A stretch of DNA of 40,026 bases, from NCBI GenBank assembly GCA_964605385.1, contig CAZSCK010000019.1, positions 1 through 40,026 of the forward strand. The letters are read 5' to 3'. The stretch is from JAGLTQ01 sp964605385 (GTDB lineage: Bacteria > Pseudomonadota > Gammaproteobacteria > UBA6429 > Thiohalophilaceae). Position 1 is the stretch's first letter. Every line of letters begins with the position of its first letter. Position numbers and translations under genes: made by a program. Shown here piece by piece: positions 1 to 8,261 of this stretch. The notes under the pieces were generated by a model, which saw nothing but the letters and a program-made list of their open reading frames with translations, was not told the origin of the DNA and made no database searches.

Positions 1-1836
1 TTCTAGCTCAGTTATACGTGTTTGTAGAGTGTCACGTGATTCATTAATTTTACGCAGGCTTTCCAAACGTTTTTCCATTTGGTTTCTATGTTCTTTAATG
101 CGAGCTACCAGTGGCGCCATGCCGGCTTTACCCCATGCCTCAACTTCCTGGTGCGCCTGAAAAAAGGTATTACGTGCATGGCTCACCATTGAGATAAAGA
201 ATTTTTTCACCACAAAAGCTTGCTCAGTTGCGGCCATTTTAGCACTGCTTCGATAGGCTTCAGCTTCATGATTTAAACGTTCTAGATCACGTTTATATTT
301 TCCCATGCTAAATAATTTTGGTTTTACATCTGTTAGCCCATGCTCTTTATTGAATGAACGGTAAATTGTTTGCAAAAGCATGTTTACTTTATCTGCTTGT
401 TGCGAAGCGGTAGTAATGGTGCTTGAAATAATATCGAAAAATTCTTTCATGCCGCCTTTTAACCCGTTAGTAGTCCAGGTGCCGGTCATTTCTTTTCGTG
501 TTTTTGCCATCAACTCATCAAGCTGAGTCAAACTTAATGTTTGCAAGAGCTTTCGATGGTTTTCAGAGAAGGATTTTTTATTGGCTTGAAAGCTTTCTAC
601 ACTTTTATGATAAATCGTTTGCTCTTCACGCGTTTTTTTCATTAAGTGGCCAATGACATCTTCATTCTTACCACTTAAACCTTGTAGCTCTTCTAATTGT
701 TTATTGGAGTCATTGAGTCGCGATGAAATTAAATTGCGTGACTCTTCAGCCATGCCACCTATTTCACCGACAATGCTATTACGAACAATTTTTTGTTTCT
801 GCGGCAAAATATCTTTTGCCAAAATAGCCTCTAATGAAAGAATGTTACTTTTTTCCAGTAACTCAGTATCATGACGAATTTTTGCTAATAAGCCTTTTTG
901 TGCAGAAACAGGGAAGACGTTTTCGATTCCTATTCTCAGCATTTTAGCGGCAGAATTGCATTGAGTTGTAATGCTGTTTTGGATTGCATCTTCGCTTTTA
1001 AGATCGTCCCATAAGGTGTCGACTTTATTGAGAACAACAATACGGCCATGTTTAGCATCACCGCCTAAAGGCTGAACATTCTGTGTCCACATATCCATGT
1101 CTGATTTAGTTACACCTGCATCTGCAGCTAATACAAAGACCACTGCTTGTGCGTTCGGTAACATACTGATGGTGAGCTCAGGTTCATTACCCAATGCATT
1201 TAAGCCTGGAGTATCAAGAATGGTTAAACCTTCTTTCAATAGTGGGTGCGGGAAGCTGATTAAAGCATGACGCCACATTGGAATGGAGACCATGTTATCT
1301 GCTTCATTTTCACGGTAATCGGAAAGCCCGAGTTTTTCAGCAACAGGTAACGGCACGCGTTTTGTTTTAACAACTTCAAGAAAGGCATCAGCCATTTTTT
1401 CAGATGAACTTGTATCAAGGGCAATTGAAGTCCAGTTAATCGGATTTTTTTTGTGTTCCTGAATACTCATTTCTTCTAAACGGGTTTCAATGGGTAAAAG
1501 GCGGATATAACTCTGGTTTGCTTCAGAATCAAAGAAAAGTTCAGTGGGGCACATGGTGGTACGGCCAGCCTCTGAAGGCAGTAAACGTCTATCGTATTCA
1601 GAGAAGAAAATGGCATTAATTAATTCGGTTTTGCCACGGGCAAATTCAGCAACAAAAGCAATAGTGAGATGGTCAGATTTAAGCGCTTCAATGAGTTCAA
1701 ATATTCGAATTTCGACTTCTGCCGAGCTCATTTCGTTATCTTCAAGCCATGATTGATATTTTTGAATGGCTTCAGTGATATCTGAGCGCCAGCGGCCATA
1801 TGCCTGCATTTGATCTGTAAAGCGGTCGGTTGCCAT
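1..1836 (-). CDS. Dynamin-like GTPase, 5' part (3' end outside window)
   Basis: The minus strand is open from an ATG at 1836 to the window edge, giving 612 residues without a stop. The start has an AGGA ribosome site. The G domain is clear: a P-loop at residues 63-70 (AEFARGKT), a TT-containing switch I near 93-94, DTPG at 208-211 and NKVD at 270-273. The remainder is mostly charged helix, as in the stalk of bacterial dynamin-like proteins, which bind and remodel membranes. The first P-loop glycine is alanine here. I believe this may be usual in this gammaproteobacterial subfamily but cannot check it. No predicted membrane segment is obvious. The gene stands alone, convergent with nothing visible. 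The specific cellular role is unknown; the family assignment is secure. Confidence 0.88.
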   Translation of the reverse strand, partial: MATDRFTDQMQAYGRWRSDITEAIQKYQSWLEDNEMSSAEVEIRIFELIEALKSDHLTIAFVAEFARGKTELINAIFFSEYDRRLLPSEAGRTTMCPTELFFDSEANQSYIRLLPIETRLEEMSIQEHKKNPINWTSIALDTSSSEKMADAFLEVVKTKRVPLPVAEKLGLSDYRENEADNMVSIPMWRHALISFPHPLLKEGLTILDTPGLNALGNEPELTISMLPNAQAVVFVLAADAGVTKSDMDMWTQNVQPLGGDAKHGRIVVLNKVDTLWDDLKSEDAIQNSITTQCNSAAKMLRIGIENVFPVSAQKGLLAKIRHDTELLEKSNILSLEAILAKDILPQKQKIVRNSIVGEIGGMAEESRNLISSRLNDSNKQLEELQGLSGKNEDVIGHLMKKTREEQTIYHKSVESFQANKKSFSENHRKLLQTLSLTQLDELMAKTRKEMTGTWTTNGLKGGMKEFFDIISSTITTASQQADKVNMLLQTIYRSFNKEHGLTDVKPKLFSMGKYKRDLERLNHEAEAYRSSAKMAATEQAFVVKKFFISMVSHARNTFFQAHQEVEAWGKAGMAPLVARIKEHRNQMEKRLESLRKINESRDTLQTRITELE

Positions 1837-2063
1837 GCTATTCCTAAAATACGTTGTTAACTTATTGATTATAATGGTTATTTATATTGGCGCTACTGAT
1901 TCAAACTATTTTTTACTGATTTTTCAGTGTGTGATGCAGCATTATCTTAACAGAAGACGCTAACACTAAGAAATATAACGGCAATTTGAGAAATAAATTT
2001 AGCTTATTTAGGCAAAAAGCTGAAATAAAGTGTGATGCTAGTCTCAATTTAATTGGCTGTAAT

Positions 2064-2354
2064 TTATTGTGGTTTTTGAATAAATTCTGGAAGCTTTGTG
2101 GGATTTAAAATCTTTACCTGTTTAGTCCGTTGGTTTTTACCTTTGATCAGTTCTACTCGATAAAGGGGTGCGGCAAAGATTTTTGCTAAAATCTTGATTA
2201 GGTGTTTATTGGCTTTGTTGTTGATAGGGAGAACGGTGATACGTATTTTTAAATTATTACCGTATTCACCAATCAGTTAGTCTTTTCTTGCGTTAGGTTG
2301 CAGATAAAGATGTAACAACAGGTTTTCGCCTTCCCATTTATAAAAGTTAGACAA
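2064..2354 (-). pseudogene. yggU: yggU (DUF167) gene interrupted by an in-frame stop
   Basis: Reading the minus strand from a TTG at 2354 gives a DUF167/YggU-like protein: SNFYKWEGENLLLHLYLQPN, then ARKD, a TAA stop at 2277-2279, and in the same frame LIGEYGNNLKIRITVLPINN, KANKHLIKILAKIF and ILNPTKLPEF, ending at TAA 2064-2066. The family normally reads 'ASRDxIxGxxGxxLKIRxxxPPVxGKAN', so the stop sits exactly where a family residue (usually E or S) belongs and nothing else is lost. The total of 97 codons is the usual length. In relatives yggU follows yggT directly; here about 240 bp of repeat-like sequence lies between. The start codon is also poor (TTG without a good ribosome site). A sequencing error is the main alternative to a true pseudogene. 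Confidence 0.8.
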
Positions 2355-2360
2355 CCTTAA

Positions 2361-2530
2361 CTACTTTTTTGAATCCTTTGCATGGATAGCGAGAAGCCAG
2401 AGAACAAGGCAAAATCGATGAAAAAGCGGAGTGTACGATAAGGTCGTTCTCGCACTTCCCTGTGCTTCTCGACACCTGAATATCCTTGTTCAATGTACAT
2501 GAGCATTTTGAAGAGGTTTTCGTCGTGCCC
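2361..2530. repeat. Repeat-like palindromic segment between yggT and the yggU remnant
   Basis: This segment separates yggT from the yggU remnant, which are normally adjacent. It contains an imperfect inverted pair, GAAAAAGCGGAGTGTAC near 2418-2434 and GTACATGAGCATTTTGAA near 2495-2512, flanking a central stretch rich in CTTCTC and TTCTCGC words. It resembles dispersed intergenic palindromes of gammaproteobacteria, but only one copy is in this window, so its repeat status is inferred. A 62-codon open frame runs through it on the minus strand and looks accidental. Confidence 0.4.
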
Positions 2531-2595
2531 CACATTTAATTATGTTGTGGAGGGTAAACGCCGGTATCTGGTTTCGTAGCATTCGTGGAAGGAAT

Positions 2596-3195
2596 TCAAT
2601 TCATTATGACTCGCGCGGCAGGATACATCACTCCTTTCGCCCAGCTACCAAGCGGATCAATTAATAATAATTTGATTAACCATAACCCTACTATTGCCAG
2701 CATTGGTGATAAATCCATCCCTGACATTGGTGGTAGAAATCTTCTTGTCGGGCGTAATACCGGCTCAGCTATTTGATGCAGTAAATTATTAATGGGGTTG
2801 TATTGGCCAGGATTGATCCAACTTAAAAGTGCTAAAATAAATATTGAAAATAAGAAGACATATAAGCCTAATGAAATTAATTCAACAAACGCATAAAGCA
2901 CTAAACCTAAAATATCGGGAGTAGGGAAGTTACGTAGTAAAGTGATAATAAAAAATTCCAGCATTTGTAATGTCATCATGACAAAAACAGAAGCCATATC
3001 TATGCCAGCAAAGCCCGGAATAAATCGGCGTAAAGGTTTTAACGGTGGGTTGGTTATTTTTACAATAAAGCGTGAGACTGGATTATAAAAGTCTGCTCGG
3101 ACTATTTGCAGGACAAGTCGTAGCATGATGGCTAGAATATATAGGCCAAACAAAGTTGAAATTAAAAAAACACCGGCATTACTGAGTGGGTTCAT
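2596..3195 (-). CDS. yggT: YggT family membrane protein
   Basis: This 199-residue integral membrane protein of the YggT family has two tandem copies of a two-helix module. Hydrophobic segments lie around residues 8-28, 65-90, 100-125 and 160-180. Each module carries the family feature of an amphipathic stretch with a proline-arginine motif (NPPLKPLRRFIPG near 49-61; AEPVLRPTRRFLPPMSGMD near 142-160). The exact function is not established; the family has been linked to cell envelope and division. It lies 8 bp downstream of proC on the same strand and is probably cotranscribed with yggS and proC. It is somewhat longer than average for the family, and its 3' neighbour yggU has decayed. Confidence 0.9.
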   Translation of the reverse strand: MNPLSNAGVFLISTLFGLYILAIMLRLVLQIVRADFYNPVSRFIVKITNPPLKPLRRFIPGFAGIDMASVFVMMTLQMLEFFIITLLRNFPTPDILGLVLYAFVELISLGLYVFLFSIFILALLSWINPGQYNPINNLLHQIAEPVLRPTRRFLPPMSGMDLSPMLAIVGLWLIKLLLIDPLGSWAKGVMYPAARVIMN

Positions 3196-3203
3196 TTTAT
3201 TAC

Positions 3204-4019
3204 CTATTTTCCAAGTTCTTCTGCAAGTTCTTTTGCACGATCACGTGCTGCTTTCATGGCTTTACTAAAAATATCAATCAGACCTTGTTGTTCAAATGTT
3301 TTAATCGCTTGCTCTGTTGTTCCGCCTGGCGAGGTCACTTTTTTTCTTAAATCTGCAGGTGAATCATCCATTTCCAGGGCAAGTTTAGTTGCACCAAAGC
3401 CGGTTTGAATTGCTAACAAACGCGCAGTGTCAGCAGGTAAACCAAGTTCTTCTCCCGCTTTTTCCATGGCTTCCATCACCATAAAAAAATATGCAGGACC
3501 ACTTCCTGAAAGGGCGGTAACTGCATCGAGTTGTGCTTCATTATCAACCCAAATGGTAACGCCAACGGCGCGTAAAATGGATTCTGCAATTTCTTTTTGT
3601 TCTTCAGAAACGCGTGCATTGGCATATAAACCACTGGCACCACTTAAAACTAAAGAAGGTGTATTTGGCATCGCGCGAACAATCGCTTTATTAGAACCTA
3701 ACCAATTATTCAAACTTTCACCGGGGATACCTGCCGCAATGGTTAAATAAAGTGCAGATTCTTTTGCTTTGAGTGGCGTAGCAACCGTTTTTAATACTTG
3801 TGGCTTAACCGCAAAAACAATGACATCACATTCATCAACAAGCTTTTGATTCTCAGCAAAAGTTTGGATTGAAAAATCTTCGCTTAATGCCTTGCGTGTA
3901 TCTTCACCTGGATCCGCCGCAAAAAGATTGTCATTTTTAACACCGCTGGAAATTAAGCCGCCGATTAAACTGCGTGCCATATTGCCCGCACCAATAAATC
4001 CAATTTTTTGATTATTCAT
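3204..4019 (-). CDS. proC: Pyrroline-5-carboxylate reductase
   Basis: ProC catalyses the last step of proline synthesis, the NAD(P)H-dependent reduction of 1-pyrroline-5-carboxylate. The 271-residue length is typical. The N-terminal Rossmann motif is IGFIGAGNMA (residues 6-15). The C-terminal dimerisation and active-site domain has ALSGSGPAYFFMVMEAM followed by the signature VTSPGGTTEQAI. It sits in the conserved yggS-proC-yggT order, 67 bp after yggS and 8 bp before yggT, so the three are probably one transcript. Nothing unusual is seen. Confidence 0.97.
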   Translation of the reverse strand: MNNQKIGFIGAGNMARSLIGGLISSGVKNDNLFAADPGEDTRKALSEDFSIQTFAENQKLVDECDVIVFAVKPQVLKTVATPLKAKESALYLTIAAGIPGESLNNWLGSNKAIVRAMPNTPSLVLSGASGLYANARVSEEQKEIAESILRAVGVTIWVDNEAQLDAVTALSGSGPAYFFMVMEAMEKAGEELGLPADTARLLAIQTGFGATKLALEMDDSPADLRKKVTSPGGTTEQAIKTFEQQGLIDIFSKAMKAARDRAKELAEELGK

Positions 4020-4086
4020 AAACTTAGTTTACCTGTTTGCTGGTATCAGAGTCACCCTAATTCAAATTGCATATGGAGTAGGTACC

Positions 4087-4785
4087 TTAGCTTCTCGCAC
4101 CAAATATAGCCGTACCTATTCTCACTATAGTTGAACCTTCGGCAATGGCGGCTTCCATATCGTTGCTCATTCCCATAGAAAGTGTGTCGAGCTCTATTCC
4201 CTGAGATTGTATTTCGTCCCTTAGTTCACGCAGCAAACGAAATGGTTGCCGCTGTTGCTCAAAATCGTTGCTTGATGCGGGGATTGTCATTAATCCACGC
4301 AAATTTATATGGGGTAACCGGCTAATTTCTTTGGCTAACGTAAGCGCAGCTTCAGGGCTGACTCCGGACTTACTACTTTCACCGCTGACATTAATCTGGA
4401 TACAAACATTGAGTGGTATTTGTTCAGGAAAACGTTGATCGTTTAATCGCTGGGCAATTTTGAAACGGTCGATGGTGTGTACCCAGTTAAAATTTTCAGT
4501 AATTTGGCGAGTTTTATTTGATTGAATTGGGCCAATAAAATGCCATTCGATAGCAGATTCTGAAATGTTTTTGATTTTAGATAGCGCATCTTGAAGGTAA
4601 TTTTCGCCAAAATGGTATTGATTTTCGGCGAAAGCTGCACGAACATCTTCTATTGGGCGGGTTTTACTTACCGCTAATAATTGTACGGAATCAGGCTGGC
4701 GGACATATTTTCGTTCGATTTCCTTAATCTGAGTTCGAATGACTTTAATATTGTGAGCAATAGTATTTTGACTTACGTGCTTCAT
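4087..4785 (-). CDS. yggS: YggS family PLP homeostasis protein
   Basis: This 232-residue PLP-binding protein of the alanine racemase-like fold III family (YggS/PROSC) buffers pyridoxal phosphate and affects amino acid and keto acid balance without a known catalytic reaction. The PLP lysine is K41 in LLAVSKTRP. HFGENYLQ, WHFIGPIQSNK and LSMGMSNDMEAAIAEGST are the other family blocks, the last forming the phosphate site. It is the first gene of the yggS-proC-yggT set and is transcribed divergently from pilT across a 117-bp gap that must carry promoters for both directions. I could not pick the boxes there with confidence. Confidence 0.95.
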   Translation of the reverse strand: MKHVSQNTIAHNIKVIRTQIKEIERKYVRQPDSVQLLAVSKTRPIEDVRAAFAENQYHFGENYLQDALSKIKNISESAIEWHFIGPIQSNKTRQITENFNWVHTIDRFKIAQRLNDQRFPEQIPLNVCIQINVSGESSKSGVSPEAALTLAKEISRLPHINLRGLMTIPASSNDFEQQRQPFRLLRELRDEIQSQGIELDTLSMGMSNDMEAAIAEGSTIVRIGTAIFGARS

Positions 4786-4902
4786 AATGAGATTGTACTT
4801 TAGTAAATATTACTTAAGATAAAGGTACTGACTACCGATATAGACTATTAATAATTAAAGAATATATTGGTCGTCACAAATAACAAAATATAAAGAGATA
4901 TC

Positions 4903-5940
4903 ATGGATATTACTGAATTACTTGCATTTAGTGTCAAAAATAACGCTTCGGATTTACATTTATCAGCGGATTTACCGCCGATGATTCGTGTTGATGGTGA
5001 TATACGCCGCATCAATGTCCCTGCGCTTGACCATAAAACCGTACATAGTTTGGTGTACGACATTATGAATGATAAACAGCGTAAGGATTTTGAAGAGTTT
5101 CTGGAAACTGATTTCTCGTTTGAAATTCCTGATTTAGCTCGTTTTCGTGTAAATGCGTTTAATCATAATCGCGGTGCGGGTGCGGTGTTTCGTACCATCC
5201 CCTCAAAAATTTTGACCCTTGAACAATTGAATGCACCGACAGTATTTAAAGAAATTGCAGATGTTCCACGCGGTATTGTTCTGGTGACAGGGCCAACCGG
5301 TTCCGGTAAATCGACGACCTTAGCGGCGATGGTTGATTACAAAAATGACACGGAATACGGGCATATTTTAACCATTGAAGATCCAATCGAATTTGTTCAT
5401 GAAAGTAAAAAGTGCCTGGTGAATCAACGTGAAGTGCATCGTGATACGTTAGGATTTAGTGAAGCACTACGTTCAGCATTGCGTGAAGATCCGGATATTA
5501 TTCTTGTTGGTGAAATGCGTGATTTAGAAACGATTCGACTTGCTTTAAGTGCGGCTGAAACCGGCCATTTAGTTTTTGGAACCTTGCATACAACTTCTGC
5601 AGCAAAAACCATTGATCGGATTATCGATGTATTCCCCGCAGCAGAAAAAGACATGGTACGTTCAATGTTGTCTGAATCATTACGTGCGGTTATTGCACAA
5701 ACACTATTAAAGAAAATTGGTGGTGGGCGTGTTGCAGCACATGAAATTATGATCGGTACACCGGCAATTCGTAACTTAATTCGGGAAAATAAAGTTGCAC
5801 AAATGTATTCTGCAATTCAAACGGGCCAGGGTATTGGCATGCAGACTCTGGATCAATGCTTACAGGATATGGTCGCACGCGGTATTGTCAGCAAACAGGA
5901 TGCGAAAATAAAAGCGACAAGTAAGGATGCATTTAATTAA
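4903..5940 (+). CDS. pilT: Type IV pilus retraction ATPase PilT
   Basis: PilT is the hexameric cytoplasmic motor that depolymerises type IV pili and so drives twitching motility. The protein has 345 residues, as expected. In order it shows an N-terminal PAS-like domain with NNASDLHLSA, Walker A GPTGSGKST (130-138), the Asp box TIEDPIEF (157-164), Walker B IILVGEMRD (199-207), the His box GHLVFGTLHT (221-230) and the retraction-specific AIRNLIRE (288-295). That last motif separates PilT from PilB. pilU follows after 80 bp. The chemosensory operon that controls these motors lies about 8 kb downstream. Confidence 0.98.
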   Translation: MDITELLAFSVKNNASDLHLSADLPPMIRVDGDIRRINVPALDHKTVHSLVYDIMNDKQRKDFEEFLETDFSFEIPDLARFRVNAFNHNRGAGAVFRTIPSKILTLEQLNAPTVFKEIADVPRGIVLVTGPTGSGKSTTLAAMVDYKNDTEYGHILTIEDPIEFVHESKKCLVNQREVHRDTLGFSEALRSALREDPDIILVGEMRDLETIRLALSAAETGHLVFGTLHTTSAAKTIDRIIDVFPAAEKDMVRSMLSESLRAVIAQTLLKKIGGGRVAAHEIMIGTPAIRNLIRENKVAQMYSAIQTGQGIGMQTLDQCLQDMVARGIVSKQDAKIKATSKDAFN

Positions 5941-6020
5941 GCTGCTTTTATTTAATCTGTGTCAGCTTTAATTGTAAATATTTTTTTAATTTCAGTTATA
6001 AAATTTAAAAGGTCTGGGTT

Positions 6021-7148
6021 ATGGAGTTTGAATCGCTGTTAAAGTTAATGGTGCATAAAAATGCCTCTGATTTATTTATTACAGCGGGTGTCGCACCAAG
6101 TTTAAAGGTTAACGGTAAAATTGGGCCGGTCACTCAAGCAACCTTAACGCCAATCCAGGCTAAAGAAATTGTACTGGGCATTATGTCTGATGCACAGAAA
6201 AAAGAATTTGCAGAAACTAATGAATGTAACTTTGCCATTTCTGCTTCAGGTATTGGACGTTTTCGTGTCAGCGCATTTATGCAACGTAATAATGCTGGCA
6301 TGGTCTTGCGTAAAATTGAAACCATTATCCCTACCATGGACGAGCTCGGTTTACCTGCGATCTTAAAAGAACTCGCAATGACCAAGCGTGGTTTAATTTT
6401 GTTTGTGGGTGCGACTGGTTCCGGTAAATCAAGTTCACTGGCTTCTATGATTGGTTTTAGAAATAAAAATTCAACCGGTCATATCATAACAATCGAAGAT
6501 CCTATTGAATTTATTCATCACCACCAGGGTTGTATTGTGACCCAACGTGAAGTGGGCCTGGATACAAAATCATTTGAGGAAGCATTAAAAAACACCTTAC
6601 GTCAGGCACCAGATGTTATTTTGATTGGTGAGATTCGTACTCGTGAAACAATGGATCACGCCATTGCCTTTGCTGAAACAGGCCACCTTTGTTTAGCAAC
6701 CTTACATGCCAATAATGCCAACCAGGCAATGGATCGAATTATTAACTTTTTCCCTGAAGATCGTCGCAATCAATTGTTAATGGATTTATCTTTGAATACG
6801 CGCGCATTTATTGCACAACAACTTATCCCTATACCCGATGGAAAAAGTCGGGTTCTATCTGCAGAAATAATGATTAATTCACCCCTGATGGCAGATATAA
6901 TTCGTAAAGGTGAAATTCATAAAATGAAAAGCCTAATGGCGAAGTCTCGCAACATGGGCATGCAAACATTTGATCAGTCGTTGTTTGATTTATATAAACA
7001 GGGACAAATAACATATGAAGATGCAATCAACTATGCTGATTCAGCCAACGAACTTCGTTTGATGATTAAACTGGGTGATAGCAAGGGGGCGGGCGCTGAA
7101 TCACTCGCTGCTTCTTTAGATGGTGTGACGATCCAGGAAACAGAGTAA
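6021..7148 (+). CDS. pilU: PilT-dependent retraction ATPase PilU
   Basis: PilU is the accessory retraction ATPase that works with PilT to add force. It has 375 residues, with HKNASDLFITAG at the N-terminus, Walker A GATGSGKSS (130-138), TIEDPIEFIHH (157-167), Walker B VILIGEIR and GHLCLATLHANNANQ. A hydrophilic C-terminal tail of about 40 residues extends beyond PilT, as is normal for PilU. The position directly after pilT and the longer tail support PilU over a second PilT. The ATG at 6021 follows AAAGGTCTGGGTT, an acceptable ribosome site. Its stop is 11 bp from the convergent pyrK-like gene, with no clear terminator between. Confidence 0.96.
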   Translation: MEFESLLKLMVHKNASDLFITAGVAPSLKVNGKIGPVTQATLTPIQAKEIVLGIMSDAQKKEFAETNECNFAISASGIGRFRVSAFMQRNNAGMVLRKIETIIPTMDELGLPAILKELAMTKRGLILFVGATGSGKSSSLASMIGFRNKNSTGHIITIEDPIEFIHHHQGCIVTQREVGLDTKSFEEALKNTLRQAPDVILIGEIRTRETMDHAIAFAETGHLCLATLHANNANQAMDRIINFFPEDRRNQLLMDLSLNTRAFIAQQLIPIPDGKSRVLSAEIMINSPLMADIIRKGEIHKMKSLMAKSRNMGMQTFDQSLFDLYKQGQITYEDAINYADSANELRLMIKLGDSKGAGAESLAASLDGVTIQETE

Positions 7149-7159
7149 TTTATTTTAAC

Positions 7160-8041
7160 TTACGAAAATACTGTATAAGCATCAAATACGGGACCATCTA
7201 CACAAACACGCTTCATCGCAGGACCTTGTTCAGTCTGAACTTCAACAACACAACCCGCACATCCACCGACGGCGCATGCCATAAATTCTTCGAGTGATAT
7301 CTGGCAAGGAAGATCAAATTCTTTTGCTAGTTTTGCGACAGCCTCTAACATGGGGTGGGGCCCACATGAATAAATTTCAACTTCATTAAGTTGTTCTTTG
7401 CTTAGTGATTTTAGCCAATGGCGAGCAAGGTCGGTAACATAACCTTCATAAGTACCGGCATAGCCTTGTAAGCTGGCAAGGCGTGATGCAATGTTCCAGT
7501 CATCTAATAAAGGCATTGATGCAATAACACCATCAGGCATACCTGGGACCATTATTTCTGATGGCTTTGTTGTAAAAGGGAAGGGGACTTCTGAACCTAA
7601 AATAACAAAGGGTTCATAATCAGTTTGTTGTTCGCGGTTTAAGTGATAACAATGTTCCGCAATAAAAACCATGGGTGGCATTCCTACACCGCCACCAATT
7701 AATAACGGACGCTTACGTTCTGCTTTTATTTCAAAGGCTTTACCAATCGGGCCCATGATATTAATTGTTTCACCGACTTTGCGTTCTGCAAGTAAGGCAG
7801 TTCCTTCACCGAGTTTTTTATATAAAAAATCGACCCAACCTAAATCTTTACTCACACGCATAATAGAGATTGGACGACGCATCGGGCGAAGTGGATGAAC
7901 GGTTAAATGTGCAAAGCTACCCGGTTGTGCTTTAGCAGCGGTTTTTGGTGCATGCACGCGCATGATGTATTGATCTCCATCAAAAGCTTCGTGAGATAAA
8001 ATTTCGCAGTCTTCAACAAAAATTGTATTTCTGTGTTTCAT
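7160..8041 (-). CDS. pyrK: PyrK-like FAD/[2Fe-2S] electron-transfer subunit
   Basis: This 293-residue ferredoxin-reductase-fold protein resembles the electron-transfer subunit of class 1B dihydroorotate dehydrogenase. It has a flavin motif RPISIMRV near residue 57, a nucleotide-binding GGGVGMPPM near 117, CGPHPMLEAV, and a C-terminal [2Fe-2S] site, CAVGGCAGC followed by a fourth cysteine in RVCVDGPVF. The CVDGPVF ending is characteristic of PyrK. In class 1B enzymes it passes electrons from the catalytic PyrD subunit to NAD. No pyrD is in this window, so the partner must be elsewhere. The position at the 3' end of the pyr gene train supports a role in pyrimidine synthesis. Other flavin/FeS reductase roles remain possible. 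Confidence 0.85.
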   Translation of the reverse strand: MKHRNTIFVEDCEILSHEAFDGDQYIMRVHAPKTAAKAQPGSFAHLTVHPLRPMRRPISIMRVSKDLGWVDFLYKKLGEGTALLAERKVGETINIMGPIGKAFEIKAERKRPLLIGGGVGMPPMVFIAEHCYHLNREQQTDYEPFVILGSEVPFPFTTKPSEIMVPGMPDGVIASMPLLDDWNIASRLASLQGYAGTYEGYVTDLARHWLKSLSKEQLNEVEIYSCGPHPMLEAVAKLAKEFDLPCQISLEEFMACAVGGCAGCVVEVQTEQGPAMKRVCVDGPVFDAYTVFS

Positions 8042-8120
8042 TTCATTTTTACTTATATGTTAATTTAATGAGCTCTAAAAAAATTGGTTACGTTTCAAAT
8101 ATGTGGTTAACATCGGTCTT

Positions 8121-8222
8121 AGAACGGGTGTTCTCAAATCAAGACTCGCAAAAGATGGCATCCCTGCCTGCTCGACTGCCACGTCCGTGTGGCAGACGGT
8201 CTTGATTTAAGTTCACCCATTC
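8121..8222. repeat. Imperfect palindrome between pyrX and the pyrK-like gene
   Basis: An outer inverted pair is formed by AACGGGTGTTCTCAAATCAA (from 8123) and TTGATTTAAGTTCACCCATT (ending 8221), with about 20 of 24 positions matching. Inside lies a perfect 7-bp stem, CTGCCAC/GTGGCAG, at 8176-8182 and 8188-8194. The two-tier hairpin lies in a 220-bp space inside a gene train whose other joints are tight or overlapping. It looks like an inserted repeat of the REP or MITE kind, but no second copy is visible here. It could also act as a transcription or processing barrier. Confidence 0.55.
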
Positions 8223-8261
8223 CAAGCCCTAACTATTTAGCTCGTGCAGATATTTTTGTTT

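Noticed and set aside
2347..2535. 62-codon open frame on the minus strand
   Set aside because: Runs through the palindromic segment and into the yggU remnant in a different frame; no resemblance to a protein family.
4786..4902. Promoters for yggS and pilT
   Set aside because: The gap must contain them, but the AT-rich sequence offers many weak matches and no decisive one.
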